From Calycina herbarum (lineage: Eukaryota; Ascomycota; Leotiomycetes; Helotiales; Pezizellaceae), in the NCBI GenBank assembly GCA_001414485.1, contig LLEY01000058.1:299494-363493 (forward strand): DNA of 64,000 nucleotides, read 5' to 3'. Below are positions 22,796-34,352 of the stretch, piece by piece. The notes beneath the pieces are model-generated. The model made no database searches, was not told where the DNA came from, and saw nothing but the letters and a program-made list of their open reading frames with translations. Each line of letters begins with the position of its first letter. The first letter of the stretch is position 1. Made by a program: the position numbers and the translations under genes.

Positions 22796-24197
22796 ACCAA
22801 CAACTTCGCTTGAACGAACCGAAAGCGAAACCCAAACACATAAACAATAGCGTGGTATTCCCGGATACAAATGAATAGGATGGACAGGAATTTGACATTC
22901 ATAGGGAGGTAAATACAGAGGAAGGAGCCGTCGATGATACGATAGGACGGCATGTTTTCATAGGAACCTGCGACGATGGTTTCATTGTATCTTTTGCGCG
23001 AGGGTACATTATGTTTTTCCAGCATTTGATTTTTTTTGATGGTAACGACGCAACACAAAGATGACACAAAAAGCACATTACATTGTTGCTAGATTTATAT
23101 TAATGCAATGGATTTTGTTTCAAAGTCAATTTATATCTCCGTGACGAGGCACCTAATCGTCAAATGAGCCAGGGAGTTTGATTCAGAGAGGGTACTGGGA
23201 TTGCAGGGAATTTGAAGGCACGCCTAATCGAGATCAATGTAACTTGATCTAAATAGGGAATCTGGTCCGGATCTTTTCCCCAAAGTCCATCGAGTCTGCC
23301 TTTCCGCGGCAAATCCTTGATACTTTGATTCTTCATTTTCCATGACTACAATTTTTCCGGTTAAAAAAATAATAATAACGTTGGCGAACATGGACGAAAC
23401 CCTATTCCTCTCTACCTAGGCACTTCAACATTCCTTTCCTTATACAAGACACTCAAAGCCTTCCCAAAATTTTAGTTGGTAAAACCAAACCGTGTGAGAT
23501 AAGTCTCCCCCAAAGTTCCCAAGCCCGCCTCTCTACTCACTTCAACCCCCGCTCCTTCGCAATCCTCGAAAGTCAAATATTGCATTCACTATTCCAGTCT
23601 CTCCTATATACGCGAGCTACATCAGAAATCTTTTCTCTTCACAGCTTACTCACAGCTAACCCACATTTAAGCGTCTTAAGGCTCATCAGCCCCTCTCAAA
23701 ACGTTTAATCCCCCAAGGAAATCTAGCTTTTCCAAGGTCTTAACATAGAGTCAAATCAAATATTGGGATTCAGTCTTTTCCCCTATACGTCAGAAAGTAA
23801 AACTCACATCTGCATTCCAAACTCGGGAAATAGGATTCACCTACACTCCCCCTTTTGTCTTTTGTCTTCCCTAACAGAGAGTTTAAGCGACTTCTCTGGC
23901 CTCACTCCAACCACTCACTCTATCGCCTCGTAACAAAATTTAAAATCTCAAAATCAAGACCAAATTTCACAACACAACCCCAACACAACACAACACAACA
24001 AACTCGTTTAAAAAAAATCTTTATTCGCTTTTGTATCCACCCACCCAACCCTCCACAAATTGCCTCCGCTCCATTCCTTCGACTTATCTACTTAGGTACA
24101 AAACTCATCTTCTCTGAACCCAACGACCCAACCCACCCGACACTCTCCCGTCCACTCTCCACTCACTCCAGCCGCTCGCCTACTCGCGGAATCTCAT
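22796..24197. other. Convergent intergenic region
   Basis: This lies between two genes whose 3' ends face each other. It contains a C/A-rich stretch with an ACAAC-type short tandem repeat at about 23970-24002. An open frame at 23855-24334 has the composition of non-coding sequence and overlaps the Abp1 terminal exon antisense. No gene is supported. Confidence 0.5.
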
Positions 24198-26948
24198 TCA
24201 TTCATCAAGTTGTACATAATTGGCAGGGAAAAGTCCCGATTTTCCCTTGTGATGACCAAACCACCAATCTTCATCGGGGAATTCCTGTAATATCTATTAG
24301 TACCCGATATTTCCAAGAGAGTAGAAGCACATAAGACATAAAGGGGAAAGGAATGGAGAGAGGAAAAGGGAGCAACAAGAGAAACTTACAAGTCCAGTAA
24401 TAGTAGCATTCTCATCAAAGCTCAACTCATTATCCTCCGCAGCCTCATAATCATAAATCGCCGTCGCCGTCGGGCCCTCCGGTTCCCTACTTGGCGCAGC
24501 CGCAGCAGGTGGAGGTCTCGTAGCCGCAACAGGAGCAGGAGGTGCTTCTGCCTCCTCCTCCTCCTCAACAAGCTCCACATAATTGCTAGGGAAAAGTCCA
24601 CTCTCGCCCTTCTGATTCGTGCCCATCCACCAATCCTCATCCACCATCTCGATGTTAGTCACCATCTCCCCTTCCACGAGTTCCAACTCGTTGTCCTCGG
24701 CTTTCTCATAGTCGTATTGGATCACAGCTCGTTTACCACTAGCGGATGAACCTTGGTTGGTGCTTCCAGCGTTGGCGCCGAAGGAGGCTTCTGCTACTGC
24801 TGCTCCGGCGCCGCGAGCTGGGTCGTGGCCGGCTGGTTCTTCGGTTAGGTCGTCTTCATGGGGGATGTTTCTTTCGATTGCCTCTTGGGGAAGAGCTGGA
24901 GGGGAGTTTCGTTCCTCGGGTGCTTCAATCTCAGGTTCTCTGCCGCGGGCAACTGGCATTGCGATTCGGACTGGGGAGCTCTCGCGTTCTGGTGTTGGTG
25001 GGGTTGGGCTACGTTGGACTCGTGGGGGAGGTGCTGGCATGTTAGTTTCGCCCTGCTCATCCTCATCATCATCTGGACGAGGTCGTGAAGGAAGACCAGG
25101 CATTGGTACACCGCCAGTAGGTCGGTTCGAGGTATTGACAGGTGGTGGAGGAGATTGATCTCCAGTAGTTGATCTTGGAATGCTGGGTGCTCCCATTGGT
25201 GCTCCTCCCTTGAAACGGTCCCTGATTGCACCGATCCCGCCAGCCGGTGATGGTGGAGCTTCTTCTTGCTCGTGCTCTTCTTCTCCTGTTCTTTGCTGCC
25301 CGATACTTCCGGCACCAGAGCGACCAGTAGCATTGATAGCAACAGGTGCCCAGGATTTTCCAGCATAACCACTTTTCCATTCACCTCCTCCACTTGGTTG
25401 ACTTTTGATGGGAGAAGTGATGCTTGGAGCGGTAGTGTTACCAGCTCCACTGAGACCTCTTTCGCGAGCCTTTTTCTCAGCCCAAATTTGGGCTGGAGTT
25501 TTTCCACCCTCGTCTGCAAAAGTTCTGCTTGCTGCGCCTACTGGAGCTGGAGTTGCTGTTGCGGGAGCGGATTGAAGACCAAAAACTCCAGGTGTTGGCG
25601 CTTTAGTTCCGGTAAAGTTGGATGCGCTGGATCCGAATCTATTAGCGACCTTTGGTTTTGGTAATGAAGTAAGTCGCTCTGACTGCGAGAAAGCCGAGGA
25701 TCTATCAGCCAGGGATTTTGGCTCATCGCTAGTATTGCTTGTAGCAGATGCCCCCGTCGCTGCTGGGGAAAGTTGGCGGGCGCCATCATCTCCAGGCTTT
25801 TGAGCTCGTGCTCGAATAGCTGCAATATCGACTTTTCCTACTGGTTCGTAGGCGCCTTTGACTGTCGTTGGTCGGTCGTCTGATTTCTTTTGTGCTTGAG
25901 CACGAATAGCGGCTATGTCCACCTTTCCAATTGGTTGATAACCACCTCGAACCACATCACCTTCTTCCTCTCTTTCCCGGCCGTTGAATCTCGATGGTTC
26001 CTGTTTTTGTTTGGTCTGTTTGGTCAACTCTGCCATGTTGACTTTTGTTGGTTTGTATGCTGGTGCTACTTTCTCAAGCTGCGAACGAGTAACTTCAGGC
26101 GCGTCAGTTCCCCATCCATCAGCGTCCACATTTGTATCATTGTGACCTGGTCTTGATCGACCTGCCAAGGGATTGAAGCTCGCTGCTCCGCTTGATCGTG
26201 TTGGGTTGAACGCAGGTTTGGGCTTGGAAGCTATTGGAGGAGGAGGTCCTGAGGATGATGGGGCGGAGCTGCCTGCTGAGTATTTTGCCCCAGAAGCATC
26301 TGCGACCTTTTGTACTATGCCTTCTGGGGTGAGATCGCGGTCGGAACGAGCGGTAATTTGGACGTGGTATCCCTAGAAATCATTAGCTAATTATTCTTTC
26401 CGCCGACTGATGGCAGCAACGTACATGCAGGATCTTGGAAACGGCAGCAAGATGACTTGTGAAATAGCCCTTTGTTCGCTCCGGGACACCTTCTCCGCAC
26501 TAGACACTTTGGTAAGCTCCCATGCCCAAGCACTTTCCCCCTCCTCTAGAGTACTCACCCATCCAATTAAGACATATTTTGGTAGAGTTGTATTTGGGTC
26601 CTTGACTTTGAGAAAGGCGAATTGTACCCGTCCTTCTGAAAAGTCCTCGATCAAATCTAATAGCTCACCCTCTGTTGGTATTTCGTCAGCCTAGTTCCCT
26701 CCACCATCCATCCACTCCCCAAACGCCGAAAGCCACATACCTCCAGTACTCTGTACTTTGAGTATACTCTCCTTTCCACCGCTGTCTTGCTGAAAGGCGT
26801 TTACGAGAGGCGCTGAGACAGAGAAAACTGCCCACTGGCCGTAGGTTGGGGAGTTTGCGGCTGGACCGGAGGGCGGCGCCGAATTGATTACGCCGTTGTA
26901 TGAGGATTTAATAGAGGGGCCATTGGAGGAGGTGTTTAAGGAGGCCAT
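24198..26948 (-). CDS. ABP1: Actin-binding protein Abp1 (ADF-H + two SH3 domains)
   Basis: A predicted 821-aa protein. Exons read downward: 26948-26741, 26671-26559, 26499-26425, 26372-24390 and 24284-24198; all junctions keep frame. Residues 1 to about 140 form an ADF-homology domain (GQWAVFSV, KVQSTGEGELLDLIEDF, CGEGVPERTKGYFTSHL). The middle is Pro-, Ser- and Ala-rich. It contains the acidic DGWGTDAPEV segment expected to contact Arp2/3 and a repeated KVDIAAIRAxAQ motif. Two SH3 domains close the protein: RAVIQYDYEKAEDNELEL...GLFPSNYVEL, and ATAIYDYEAAEDNELSF, which ends across the last intron in DEDWWFGHHKGKSGLFPANY. Abp1 links cortical actin patches to endocytosis. The start was chosen at MASLNTSS, the usual beginning; an upstream Met at 27002 is in frame. 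Confidence 0.95.
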
Positions 26949-27444
26949 CGCGAAGCAAAATGGGAGGGAAGGGTCGTCGGTAGGGAGGAGGGAGCGTGTC
27001 AATTTCTAGTGTAGGGCGAGTAGAAAGTAAGATATCGGGCCTGAAGCTGGAGGAGGCTGAGCCTGAAAGAGGTGGAGCCCCTCGTCATTGCCACGTGATA
27101 CACAGGCTTGTGTCAATTCACTACCTAACTGGAAACATGAAATCTTTGAAGATTCGTATCATGTCTGAAATGGGCCATAAAGAGCAACTCAAGATTGCGG
27201 CGTCAACATTGTGTGAAGGGAAGTAGAAGGAGGAAGACGATTGTAAAGTTACGTTCTACTCTGAATCATCTCCCTGATACCGCGAGAGGATACACTGGGA
27301 AACAGCCTTGCCTCCAGTCTAAGAACGCCGACAAATGAAAAGCTATATGCTCCCGGGTATCCCTCCAGGTCTTCCTCTATTTCGGATTCAGTCATGACTT
27401 TAATTCCCCACAAGCTTTCTCAAAATCCATCGGGAGAAAAACGC
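26949..27444. other. Abp1 promoter and RTA1-gene terminator
   Basis: This spans the upstream region of Abp1 (minus strand) and the 3' flank of the RTA1-family gene. No gene was recognised; the short frames at 26996-27226 and 27394-27588 have no domain. Confidence 0.45.
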
Positions 27445-28461
27445 CTAATGTTTATACTCATTCCTATGCACCTCTCTATCCTCCATCCTCAGCTGAACAT
27501 CACTCCCCGCAGCCTCCTCCCTCTCCAAATCCCGCCTCCCCATAATAATCAAAGCAGGATGTCTCAAATTAAACAAAATCATCGTTAGCGCCATAAGCGC
27601 AGCATCAAAGATATAAAGATATATCTCATTGCTCAACAGAATACCATCACTTCCCATCACATACTCTGCGATTCTGAACACACTTCGGATGAGAATGAGA
27701 AAGGAAGCGATGTACAAGACGACGATATATTGTTGCCAGGGCACAGTAAGGGTTTGTGCGCGGTGAGAGGGAGCGCGTCTCATTCGGACGTGGAAGAGGA
27801 GGGTTACGACCATGAAGAGGACGAAGAAGAGGACTTGGACTCCGAGACCGCCTGTTATCATGTTTTGCGCCATGTCGACTTTGGATTTTGTTTTGGCTTG
27901 GACGAACATTCCTCCGCCTGTTTTTTGTGTTAGTTTTTGAGTCTTAGGAGTTAATGGATGGGAGAAGAGGGTAATGTACCTCCAGATTGCATGAGGAAAG
28001 AGATGACATCTCCGGTAACGAAGACGGTGGTCAACCATTTAGCTCTGATGATTGAATGGCTTTCTCCGTCTGTCAACTTTATGATTCGCGCGAGGATCAT
28101 GTAAATGGATGCTGCAAAGAGGGTTGGTGCTAGAAGGAGCATAAGAGATTGGATGGCGTATGGGACGGTTTTCCAATCTGGGGTTTGTTTTGCGTTGACT
28201 GCGCGAGTTGCATAGCCTATTACTTCAACTATGAGGGGATTTTGTTAGTTGATCGTCAGTTTTGAGGAGCGAAAGGAATTTACAGATTCCTCCGATAACG
28301 AAAGGTATGAAATACCATGTTTTTCGAACTCCGAGTTGGACGAGATGGAGGGTTGAAGAAAGTCCGAAGACGACTGCCATTATTATGGCTGCTACTAATG
28401 AGGGATCATAGTGGTAGAGTAGGTATTTTTCTCCATCCACTAGCCGACTTTCGAGAACCAT
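27445..28461 (-). CDS. RTA1-family seven-transmembrane protein
   Basis: A predicted 299-aa integral membrane protein from exons 28461-28284, 28228-27980 and 27917-27445 (phases 1 and 1, frame kept). Hydrophobic helices include PSLVAAIIMAVVFGLSSTLH, the conserved WYFIPFVIGGIFEVIGYATR that spans the first intron, LLMLLAPTLFAASIYMILAR and ISFLMQSGGG. The C-terminal part has EYVMGSDGILLSNEIYLYIFD and ends in a charged tail. These are hallmarks of the fungal RTA1/RTM1/Rsb1 family, tied to resistance to amphipathic toxicants and sphingoid-base export. Substrate is unknown here. The start chosen is MVLESRL; an in-frame Met at 28593 would add 44 polar residues. Confidence 0.88.
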
Positions 28462-29232
28462 GTTGGAGAGTTTGTGATGTATTGTTGGGTATTGACTTCC
28501 AATCTCGAACCCCGAGGAAGTAACCGTCCGGTTCGTGTTTTGAGCTTGGTGATTCGGGTTGTGAGGAAAGTGATTGTTGATACCTTGTATCAAATTGTGA
28601 AAGGAAGAAAGTCAATTCAGTTTACGACGTACTGGTGGTCAATAAAAAACATTCTGGAGATATCCAGGTACTTAAGCTTTAAATTCCAACTCTCGGTGCG
28701 AGATGCGAGATGCGAGGTAGCGAGTACGAATACTGTAGCCTCCTTAAAATAGGTTCATCTATAAAAATTTCAGGCCAAAAACAATAACCTGAATGTAGCT
28801 CTTTGCAGCTCGCGATCCCTCTCGGACAATGAGGTGGATCTATTAGCGGAGCGATAAACTCATGGCCTGCATTCCTGATCGAGTTAGCGCACAGCTTTAC
28901 ACGTGACCTCAGTACTTAGAGCAGACTCGCTCTAGCAAGATGCGCCCCAGTTTTAGTAAAAAGCTTATTTTCTCGGATTCTCGCAAAATTCCTCGCACTT
29001 CGTAAAGAATTGGAATTCGCTGACGACGCCCTTCTCTGTCTCTGCATGCCTCAGCCTCTTCGAACCCCAACCACTCAATTGATTGCGATTGATCAAGGCC
29101 TTGGAGTCGGCCTTACTTTCGACCTGGAGACACAGGCTGCACAGCCCTAATTGTGCGCGGATAGATACGGAATACGGTTGAATAGTATTCAAAACGGGCC
29201 ATGGGCAACTGATGTTCGCAAACAGTCTAGAG
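28462..29232. other. Divergent promoter region
   Basis: Shared upstream region of the RTA1-family gene (minus) and the Zn2Cys6 regulator (plus). It contains the short direct repeat GCGAGATGCGAGATGCGAGG near 28700 and an ACACGTGAC E-box-like site near 28900. No gene was seen. Confidence 0.45.
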
Positions 29233-30848
29233 ATGGTCGACTCTTCGGATTCAAGAACAATGAAGCTGGCGTCAAGGAAACCCCACCGTAAAACGAGGAC
29301 TGGGTGCACGACGTGCAAAAGGAGAAAAATTAAAGTAAGTTATCTACATGTGTACCCCCTTGCTGCACTTGTAATGTGCTGGTCGTCACTAGCTCGCTTC
29401 TCGTACAGCTTGCGAGTTGGTTTTATCCAAGGGTACTTGAATAAGATATCTGGGTTATGTTCCGCGCTCCCCCTCGTCGATTACCTCATATATTCTAGGA
29501 CAATCATATTCATTCTTCTAGAACGTTTAGGGGAATCAAGAGTTCAGATTTTAATTGTTCCAAACGTTTAGGATAATTGTCCGACATGTTTTGGACAATT
29601 TTCAATATCGCAGGTGCAAAGCCTGTTCGTTCTAGCTAACAATGTATCTGACAGTGTGACGAACAACGACCTTCTTGTACGAACTGCCAAAAACACTCAG
29701 TGCCATGCGATTATTTAAATTCGGCAAACTCGAGTGGCGCAAGCCCATCAGCAGGTCCCAGTACACCTCAATCAGGAAATGCACTTGTACCCCTCGCTAG
29801 AAGTCCATTACAACAAAATTCAAGCCCATCAGCTCTCAATCTGAGAGATCTGGAGCTTCTTCATCACTTTACAACATCGACGTGTCTCACACTGTCTCAA
29901 GAACCATCCCTAAAGGCTCTTTGGAGGATCAACGTACCACAGATTGGGTTTCAATACGAATATGTAATGCATTGCCTTCTTTCTATCGCCGCCTTACACA
30001 TGGCGTACTTGTTGCCTGAGAAAAGAGAATATTACACCTCCCAAGGCACAACTCATCATCACAACGGTCTTAGGCTGGCGACATCACTCATCGCCAACGT
30101 CACAAATGAGAATTGCGAGCCACTCTACATATTCTCTACGATGACATTGTTCATTACCATCGCAACTTCCCGAACCTCGGACGATTTCTTACTTCTTGGA
30201 AACGAAACCAACGGGGGATGGTTGGAATTGCTGAAAGGAACCTACTTCATAATTGGGAATTATCACGACGCGCTTATCAACAGCAGTCTTGGACCCATGT
30301 TTATCCATGGCGGCAAGCGAGCACATATGAGGGAGGACGCCGCTCTCGATTACCCAGTAGAAACCGATGACTTGCAAGAGCTCCGATATCATGTCAACGA
30401 AGCTCACCTCAATGAACAGACCTACAGCCTATGCGCCAACGCCATCGAGGAACTACGGAAGTCCCTCGCTCTTGCAATGAAGGGCAACACTTTGAGTTGC
30501 GAACCAGGAGATGTAGTTTTCATCTGGCTCTACAAGGTCAACAACGGATTCCTCGAACTCGTCAGCGCCCATTGCCAAGAAGCCATCGTGATATTTGCCT
30601 ATTTTTGCGTTCTGCTGAAGTTGATGGACACAAGGTGGTGGATGCAAGGGAGTGGCGTTCATCTTTTGGGTCAAATTTGGGATTTACTCGACGAGGAACA
30701 TCGATTGTGGATTCGTTGGCCTATTGAGGAGATTGGATGGATCCCGGATCCGGATAGAGCGCCTATCAAGATAGATCCGAGTTTATCGGCACCTGCACCT
30801 TCTCCTCTTCAACAGGAACCGGAACATATGGATAAAATGTGTTGTTGA
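29233..30848 (+). CDS. Zn2Cys6 transcription factor (Upc2-like architecture)
   Basis: A predicted 431-aa protein with exons 29233-29334 and 29655-30848. The intron is unusually long (320 nt) and splits the zinc cluster between its third-cysteine helix and the third cysteine. The joined motif is CTTCKRRKIK then CDEQRPSCTNCQKHSVPC, that is C-x2-C-x6-C-x6-C-x2-C-x6-C. After a Ser/Pro-rich linker comes an alpha-helical region with LRDLELLHHFTTSTCLTLS and VMHCLLSIAALHMAYL, typical of fungal regulators of the sterol-uptake-control type. The target pathway is unknown. It lies about 1.9 kb beyond the cluster's enoyl reductase 3' end, so a link to the cluster is possible but unproven. An earlier in-frame Met exists at 29212. 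Confidence 0.85.
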
Positions 30849-31283
30849 TCAACTTCCACAGCCAAACGACTACATGTCTCCTCCTGGACCTGGAACTTGA
30901 AAAGGGTTACGACTTCCAGTGTCCCTACCATTTTATAAGGCCATATTGGCTGGTAGCAAGCCAGGGCTATGCCTACTTTTTGACGTACGACCATTGACTA
31001 GCATTGGCGAATCCAGAGATTCCTGGTTCTCAACTCAACTGGCAGGATTTGCTATATCTGAACAATGGTTTAGGGATGCCAGTCGACCTAGAGTTGCTTG
31101 AGGTTAGCCTTGTTGCTGGAACTTCCAGTATCCTGGTGTAAGACATGATATCGATCGCCAGGAGTACAGAACTGCGTGGGTGAATCTATCGATAGATAAA
31201 AAAACAAACAAAGTATTTACCTACGACAGGAGGCCCAACGAGAATCTCAGTCACGTATAAATTTCCCTCTCAGCTTCGACTAA
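30849..31283. other. Convergent intergenic region
   Basis: Lies between the 3' ends of the regulator and the SAP-repeat gene. Nothing coding was recognised. Confidence 0.45.
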
Positions 31284-32351
31284 TCAAGCAATGAGAGTAT
31301 CGGTGCTTTGCTTGTGAACATGTTCTTTCTCCTCCATGATTTTGAGCTCCTGGTGATATAGTTTGCTATACTCAACAGATCCCAGGTCTGATTCGGTTGA
31401 CGACTGGCTCCTGTTCGAAAATCCCATCACTTCGAGTTCTGCCCTCGACATTCCATCCTTTGATATATCCCAATGAATAGCCAAAACTGCACGGCCAACA
31501 CTCAACTCGAGCTCCGATCGTGTCAAGTCCCGCTCCGCAATCATCATTTCAAGCCACTTGTCGTCTTCTCGATCATCAAATTCGAGAGCTCGCTTCTGCA
31601 ACTCATCTACATCACCGGCGGTAGATAAGCCCTTGCGCTTTAGATGAGATCGTAGGCGTTTGGACATATGAGAATAATATCGGTTTCCTGTTCTGGCTTC
31701 GTCTTGTTTCTTCAAAAGACGGGTTACAGTCCCGTCTAAGAGATCTAGACGGGCGTAGAGTCTGGTGTCTGATTCGTTTCCTGTATCGCGATCTAGATGG
31801 TCGTTCCAGAGTAGTGTTGCGATTTTTGTTTCGTTGGAATCTCCAGTCGGAGTTTTGAGACGGCGATTCTTCAGCAAAGAAGAAATTTCATCAGGAAGAA
31901 ATGCTTTGTAGTCTAAAGATGTTTGTTGAAGGGTACTGATCATCTCATCCCGGGTCCCTTTATTTGAAAGACGGCGGTCGAGAAGCATTGCACGCAACTT
32001 GTTGTTATCCTTTGTGGTGTATTCTATCTCAGTGTTTTCGTTGTTTTTTGTTATATCGGTTCGCTGTTTTGAAGGCGTGCCGGGGGTGCTGCTGGGTTTT
32101 CTTGTCTGACGTACTTCCTTTTTTGATGCCCTTGTTTTCTCTGCGTCGCTTTCTTCCAACTCATACAACGGCCCCAAAACCTCTTCATTGCAGCAATTTT
32201 CGGGTAAGCCATATTCTTGAGCGATCTCTACCAAGGTCTTCACATGCCCGGGACCGTCGGCGGGTATGTCCTTCGGTCTACTCTTTGCGATTTGGGCGAT
32301 TTCGTAAGGATTCGAATCGAGTGCAGAGGGTTTTCTTTTGCGTAGGGGCAT
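31284..32351 (-). CDS. Protein with SAP-like helical repeats, function unknown
   Basis: A single-exon 355-aa reading frame starting at MPLRKRKPS. No enzyme domain was recognised. Three segments resemble the helix-extended loop-helix of SAP motifs: LRAMLLDRRLSNKGTRDEMI at about residue 118, SSLLKNRRLKTPTGDSNET at about 158, and LRSHLKRKGLSTAGDVDELQ at about 233. SAP motifs usually bind DNA or nuclear partners, and the basic N-terminus would suit a nuclear protein. The region between is charged and low in complexity. The gene separates the general genes from the cluster and shows no sign of belonging to either. The reading frame is confident; the family call is tentative. Confidence 0.75.
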   Translation of the reverse strand: MPLRKRKPSALDSNPYEIAQIAKSRPKDIPADGPGHVKTLVEIAQEYGLPENCCNEEVLGPLYELEESDAEKTRASKKEVRQTRKPSSTPGTPSKQRTDITKNNENTEIEYTTKDNNKLRAMLLDRRLSNKGTRDEMISTLQQTSLDYKAFLPDEISSLLKNRRLKTPTGDSNETKIATLLWNDHLDRDTGNESDTRLYARLDLLDGTVTRLLKKQDEARTGNRYYSHMSKRLRSHLKRKGLSTAGDVDELQKRALEFDDREDDKWLEMMIAERDLTRSELELSVGRAVLAIHWDISKDGMSRAELEVMGFSNRSQSSTESDLGSVEYSKLYHQELKIMEEKEHVHKQSTDTLIA

Positions 32352-32701
32352 TGTAAAAAAAGTTATAAAATATTTTTAGTTGTCAATTTTGATTTTATGG
32401 TTGCCAAAAACAGGGAAGAACGTTGGGTAAATATTTCCTTACTTCACACATGGTGGTCTGATGATGGAAACCGAGGTTGATACCGGAATGAAAGTTATTC
32501 CGGTCCGAACCCAGTATTAGTCGTCACCAGCCCCGCCATTTATCTCGAATGTTTCAACGACCTGGTCGAAATATACTTGCATTTTGTGACTTGGTTCTTA
32601 CTTGGCATGAATCCAAGCCAACTCCTCCGTAGGTCGAATGCTACTAAATTTTCCGGCCCTCCCATTCTTCAAGTGCCTTGCCCCTCCATTCCCAGTTTTT
32701 T
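32352..32701. other. Intergenic region
   Basis: Upstream of the SAP-repeat gene and downstream of the enoyl reductase. No gene or repeat was seen. Confidence 0.45.
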
Positions 32702-33877
32702 CTACTTTGCAATTTCATAGACCAACTTTTCCCCAGACACCGTCTTCTGCCTCATCAATTCGATCCCCTCAAATATACTCTCAATACCCCCCGGCATAAC
32801 ACGCGGGGGATGAGCCCGAATCTTCCCGGCATCCACCAACCTCTGCATCGTCTCAAACCACCCCTTCCCAAACTTCCTACATTCCAGATCCGGCGGACTC
32901 CCATAGCCACCTGGCAAGTCAACTCCCTTACCAGGAAGTTTCAAACCTATTACCCAATCTGCTTTCACTGTCTTTCTTGTATTTAGAGCCATGGCTTCAT
33001 TGAATACTTCTAGTCCGGTGTATTTTCCTCCCATGCGACCGATGGCTTCGTAGCAGAGCTTTAGGGTCTTGGTTTCGGCGATTACGTCGAATGCGTATTT
33101 GAGGGTGTTTTTGGTGTAGGCTTTTATGTCGGCAGCGCAGGTTGGGGAGTTGTAGTCGAATGCTGCTTGGGCGCCGTAGGATTTTACGAGGGGAAAGTGT
33201 TTGGGCGAGCATGTTGTTATGGGGGTTAGACCTGCGCTGTATTGGAACTTAGTCAGTATTAACCAAGACAACTCATTACTAGGGGAAAAAAGTGGCAAGT
33301 TTCGGGATGATACTTACGCCTTTACCAACTGAATCGCCATCGTTCCACTAGCAGTCGAACCACCATACACAAGAACATACACCGGCTTCTCAGCTGCCTG
33401 ATCAGGATGTCCAGGCAACATCATCGAATCCCAAAAGGCCAATCCCAAACTCCCATGTACACAACCCCCAATAGCAGCAGCATCCACCCAATCCATCGAA
33501 TCCGGAACCTTAAGCACCAAATCCGCATATGTAACTAGATACTCTGCAAAACTTCCAGACTGCAAACAAGCGGGATTCGAAGCATGGACAGCTCCACATA
33601 CTCGATCGCCGATTTTCAAATCTGTTCGAGTGACTTGGGTGCCGATTTCTATGATTTCTCCAGAGAAGTCTGAGCCGTCTGTTGCTCCTGGACAGGGAAA
33701 TCGAGAGGGCATCTTCCAGTCGCAGGGGTTGAGAGCCACGGCATATGTCTTGACGAGAATTTGATCTGGTTCGAGAAGAACTGGGAGGGGAGCCTTTTGG
33801 AGCTCCAGTACCCCACCTGCGCCTTGTTTGATGACATTGTGGGTTTCTGGTAAGTCTAGGAGGCGGCCGGGTGACAT
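32702..33877 (-). CDS. Trans-acting enoyl reductase (LovC-like MDR)
   Basis: A predicted 364-aa protein, exons 33877-33318 and 33236-32702, joined in frame (GTMAIQLVKA then AGLTPITTCS). It is a medium-chain dehydrogenase/reductase without the zinc ligands of alcohol dehydrogenases. The GroES-like half has VKTYAVALNPCDWKMP, GSDFSGEIIEIG and GDRVCGAVHAS. The NADPH-binding half has VYVLVYGGSTASGTMAIQL. This is the layout of LovC, TenC and ApdC. Those proteins reduce the alpha-beta double bond of polyketide intermediates on a partner synthase whose own ER is dead. The PKS-NRPS at 39580-52246 lacks a working ER, so this protein is its likely partner. A TCGGAG motif lies 206 bp upstream. Confidence 0.92.
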
Positions 33878-34352
33878 GATGGTTTACGATTTGTTTCTGG
33901 TTCTCTTTTTTCTTGTTAGGATTTTATTCGAAAGGTAATTTAGAGAGTGTGTTCACTTTGGAGCATTTGAATCTCCTTCTACTCTTCCAGCAATATGTTC
34001 ATCTATGGTGGAATACCTAACTCCCGGTTTCTTGGCAGCATTTATCCTACTTCGGGAGAACCGAAGGGGGCCGATTTTCGGACTCGGAGGGTCTGTGCTC
34101 TGGAATAAGCGAGTGCTTAAGGGGCTTGTCGCTGGCGGCTACTCCTCATATGACGACTATCTTCTTGGTACTGACGTCGGCTATTTACCTGTCCTGGAAT
34201 TGCCCATTGTCTAAGGACTTCACCAAGTGACCAGTCAAAAGGCACTGAAACATAAAGTTTTCACAAAGATCAATATAAATAAAGTCATAATGGATATCTG
34301 AATAGAGGTCTACAAAGTGTGATATTCTCTTGAGTCTTGGTACTGTGCAAAA
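33878..34352. other. Enoyl reductase promoter and P450 terminator
   Basis: Non-coding by composition. A 69-codon open frame at 34005-34214 has no recognisable domain. It contains CTCGGAGGG at 34083-34091, shared with the PKS-NRPS upstream region. Confidence 0.45.
34083..34091 (+). promoter_or_regulatory. Candidate regulator site CTCGGAGGG upstream of the enoyl reductase
   Basis: The 9-mer CTCGGAGGG is identical to one at 52628-52636 upstream of the PKS-NRPS. It shares TCGGAG with the inverted repeat at 36273-36287. CGG-containing sites are typical of Zn2Cys6 proteins such as the one at 53277-54806. Binding is inferred only. Confidence 0.35.

Noticed and set aside
23855..24334. 159-codon plus-strand open frame
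   Set aside because: Low-complexity His/Thr/Pro composition from CA-rich non-coding sequence; it runs antisense over the last exon and intron of Abp1.
24746..25664. Several frames antisense or out of frame to Abp1
   Set aside because: Shadows produced by the biased codons of the Pro/Ala/Gly-rich linker; the Abp1 frame carries the known domains.
34005..34214. 69-codon plus-strand frame between enoyl reductase and P450
   Set aside because: No domain, and it lies in a probable promoter/terminator; chance frame.
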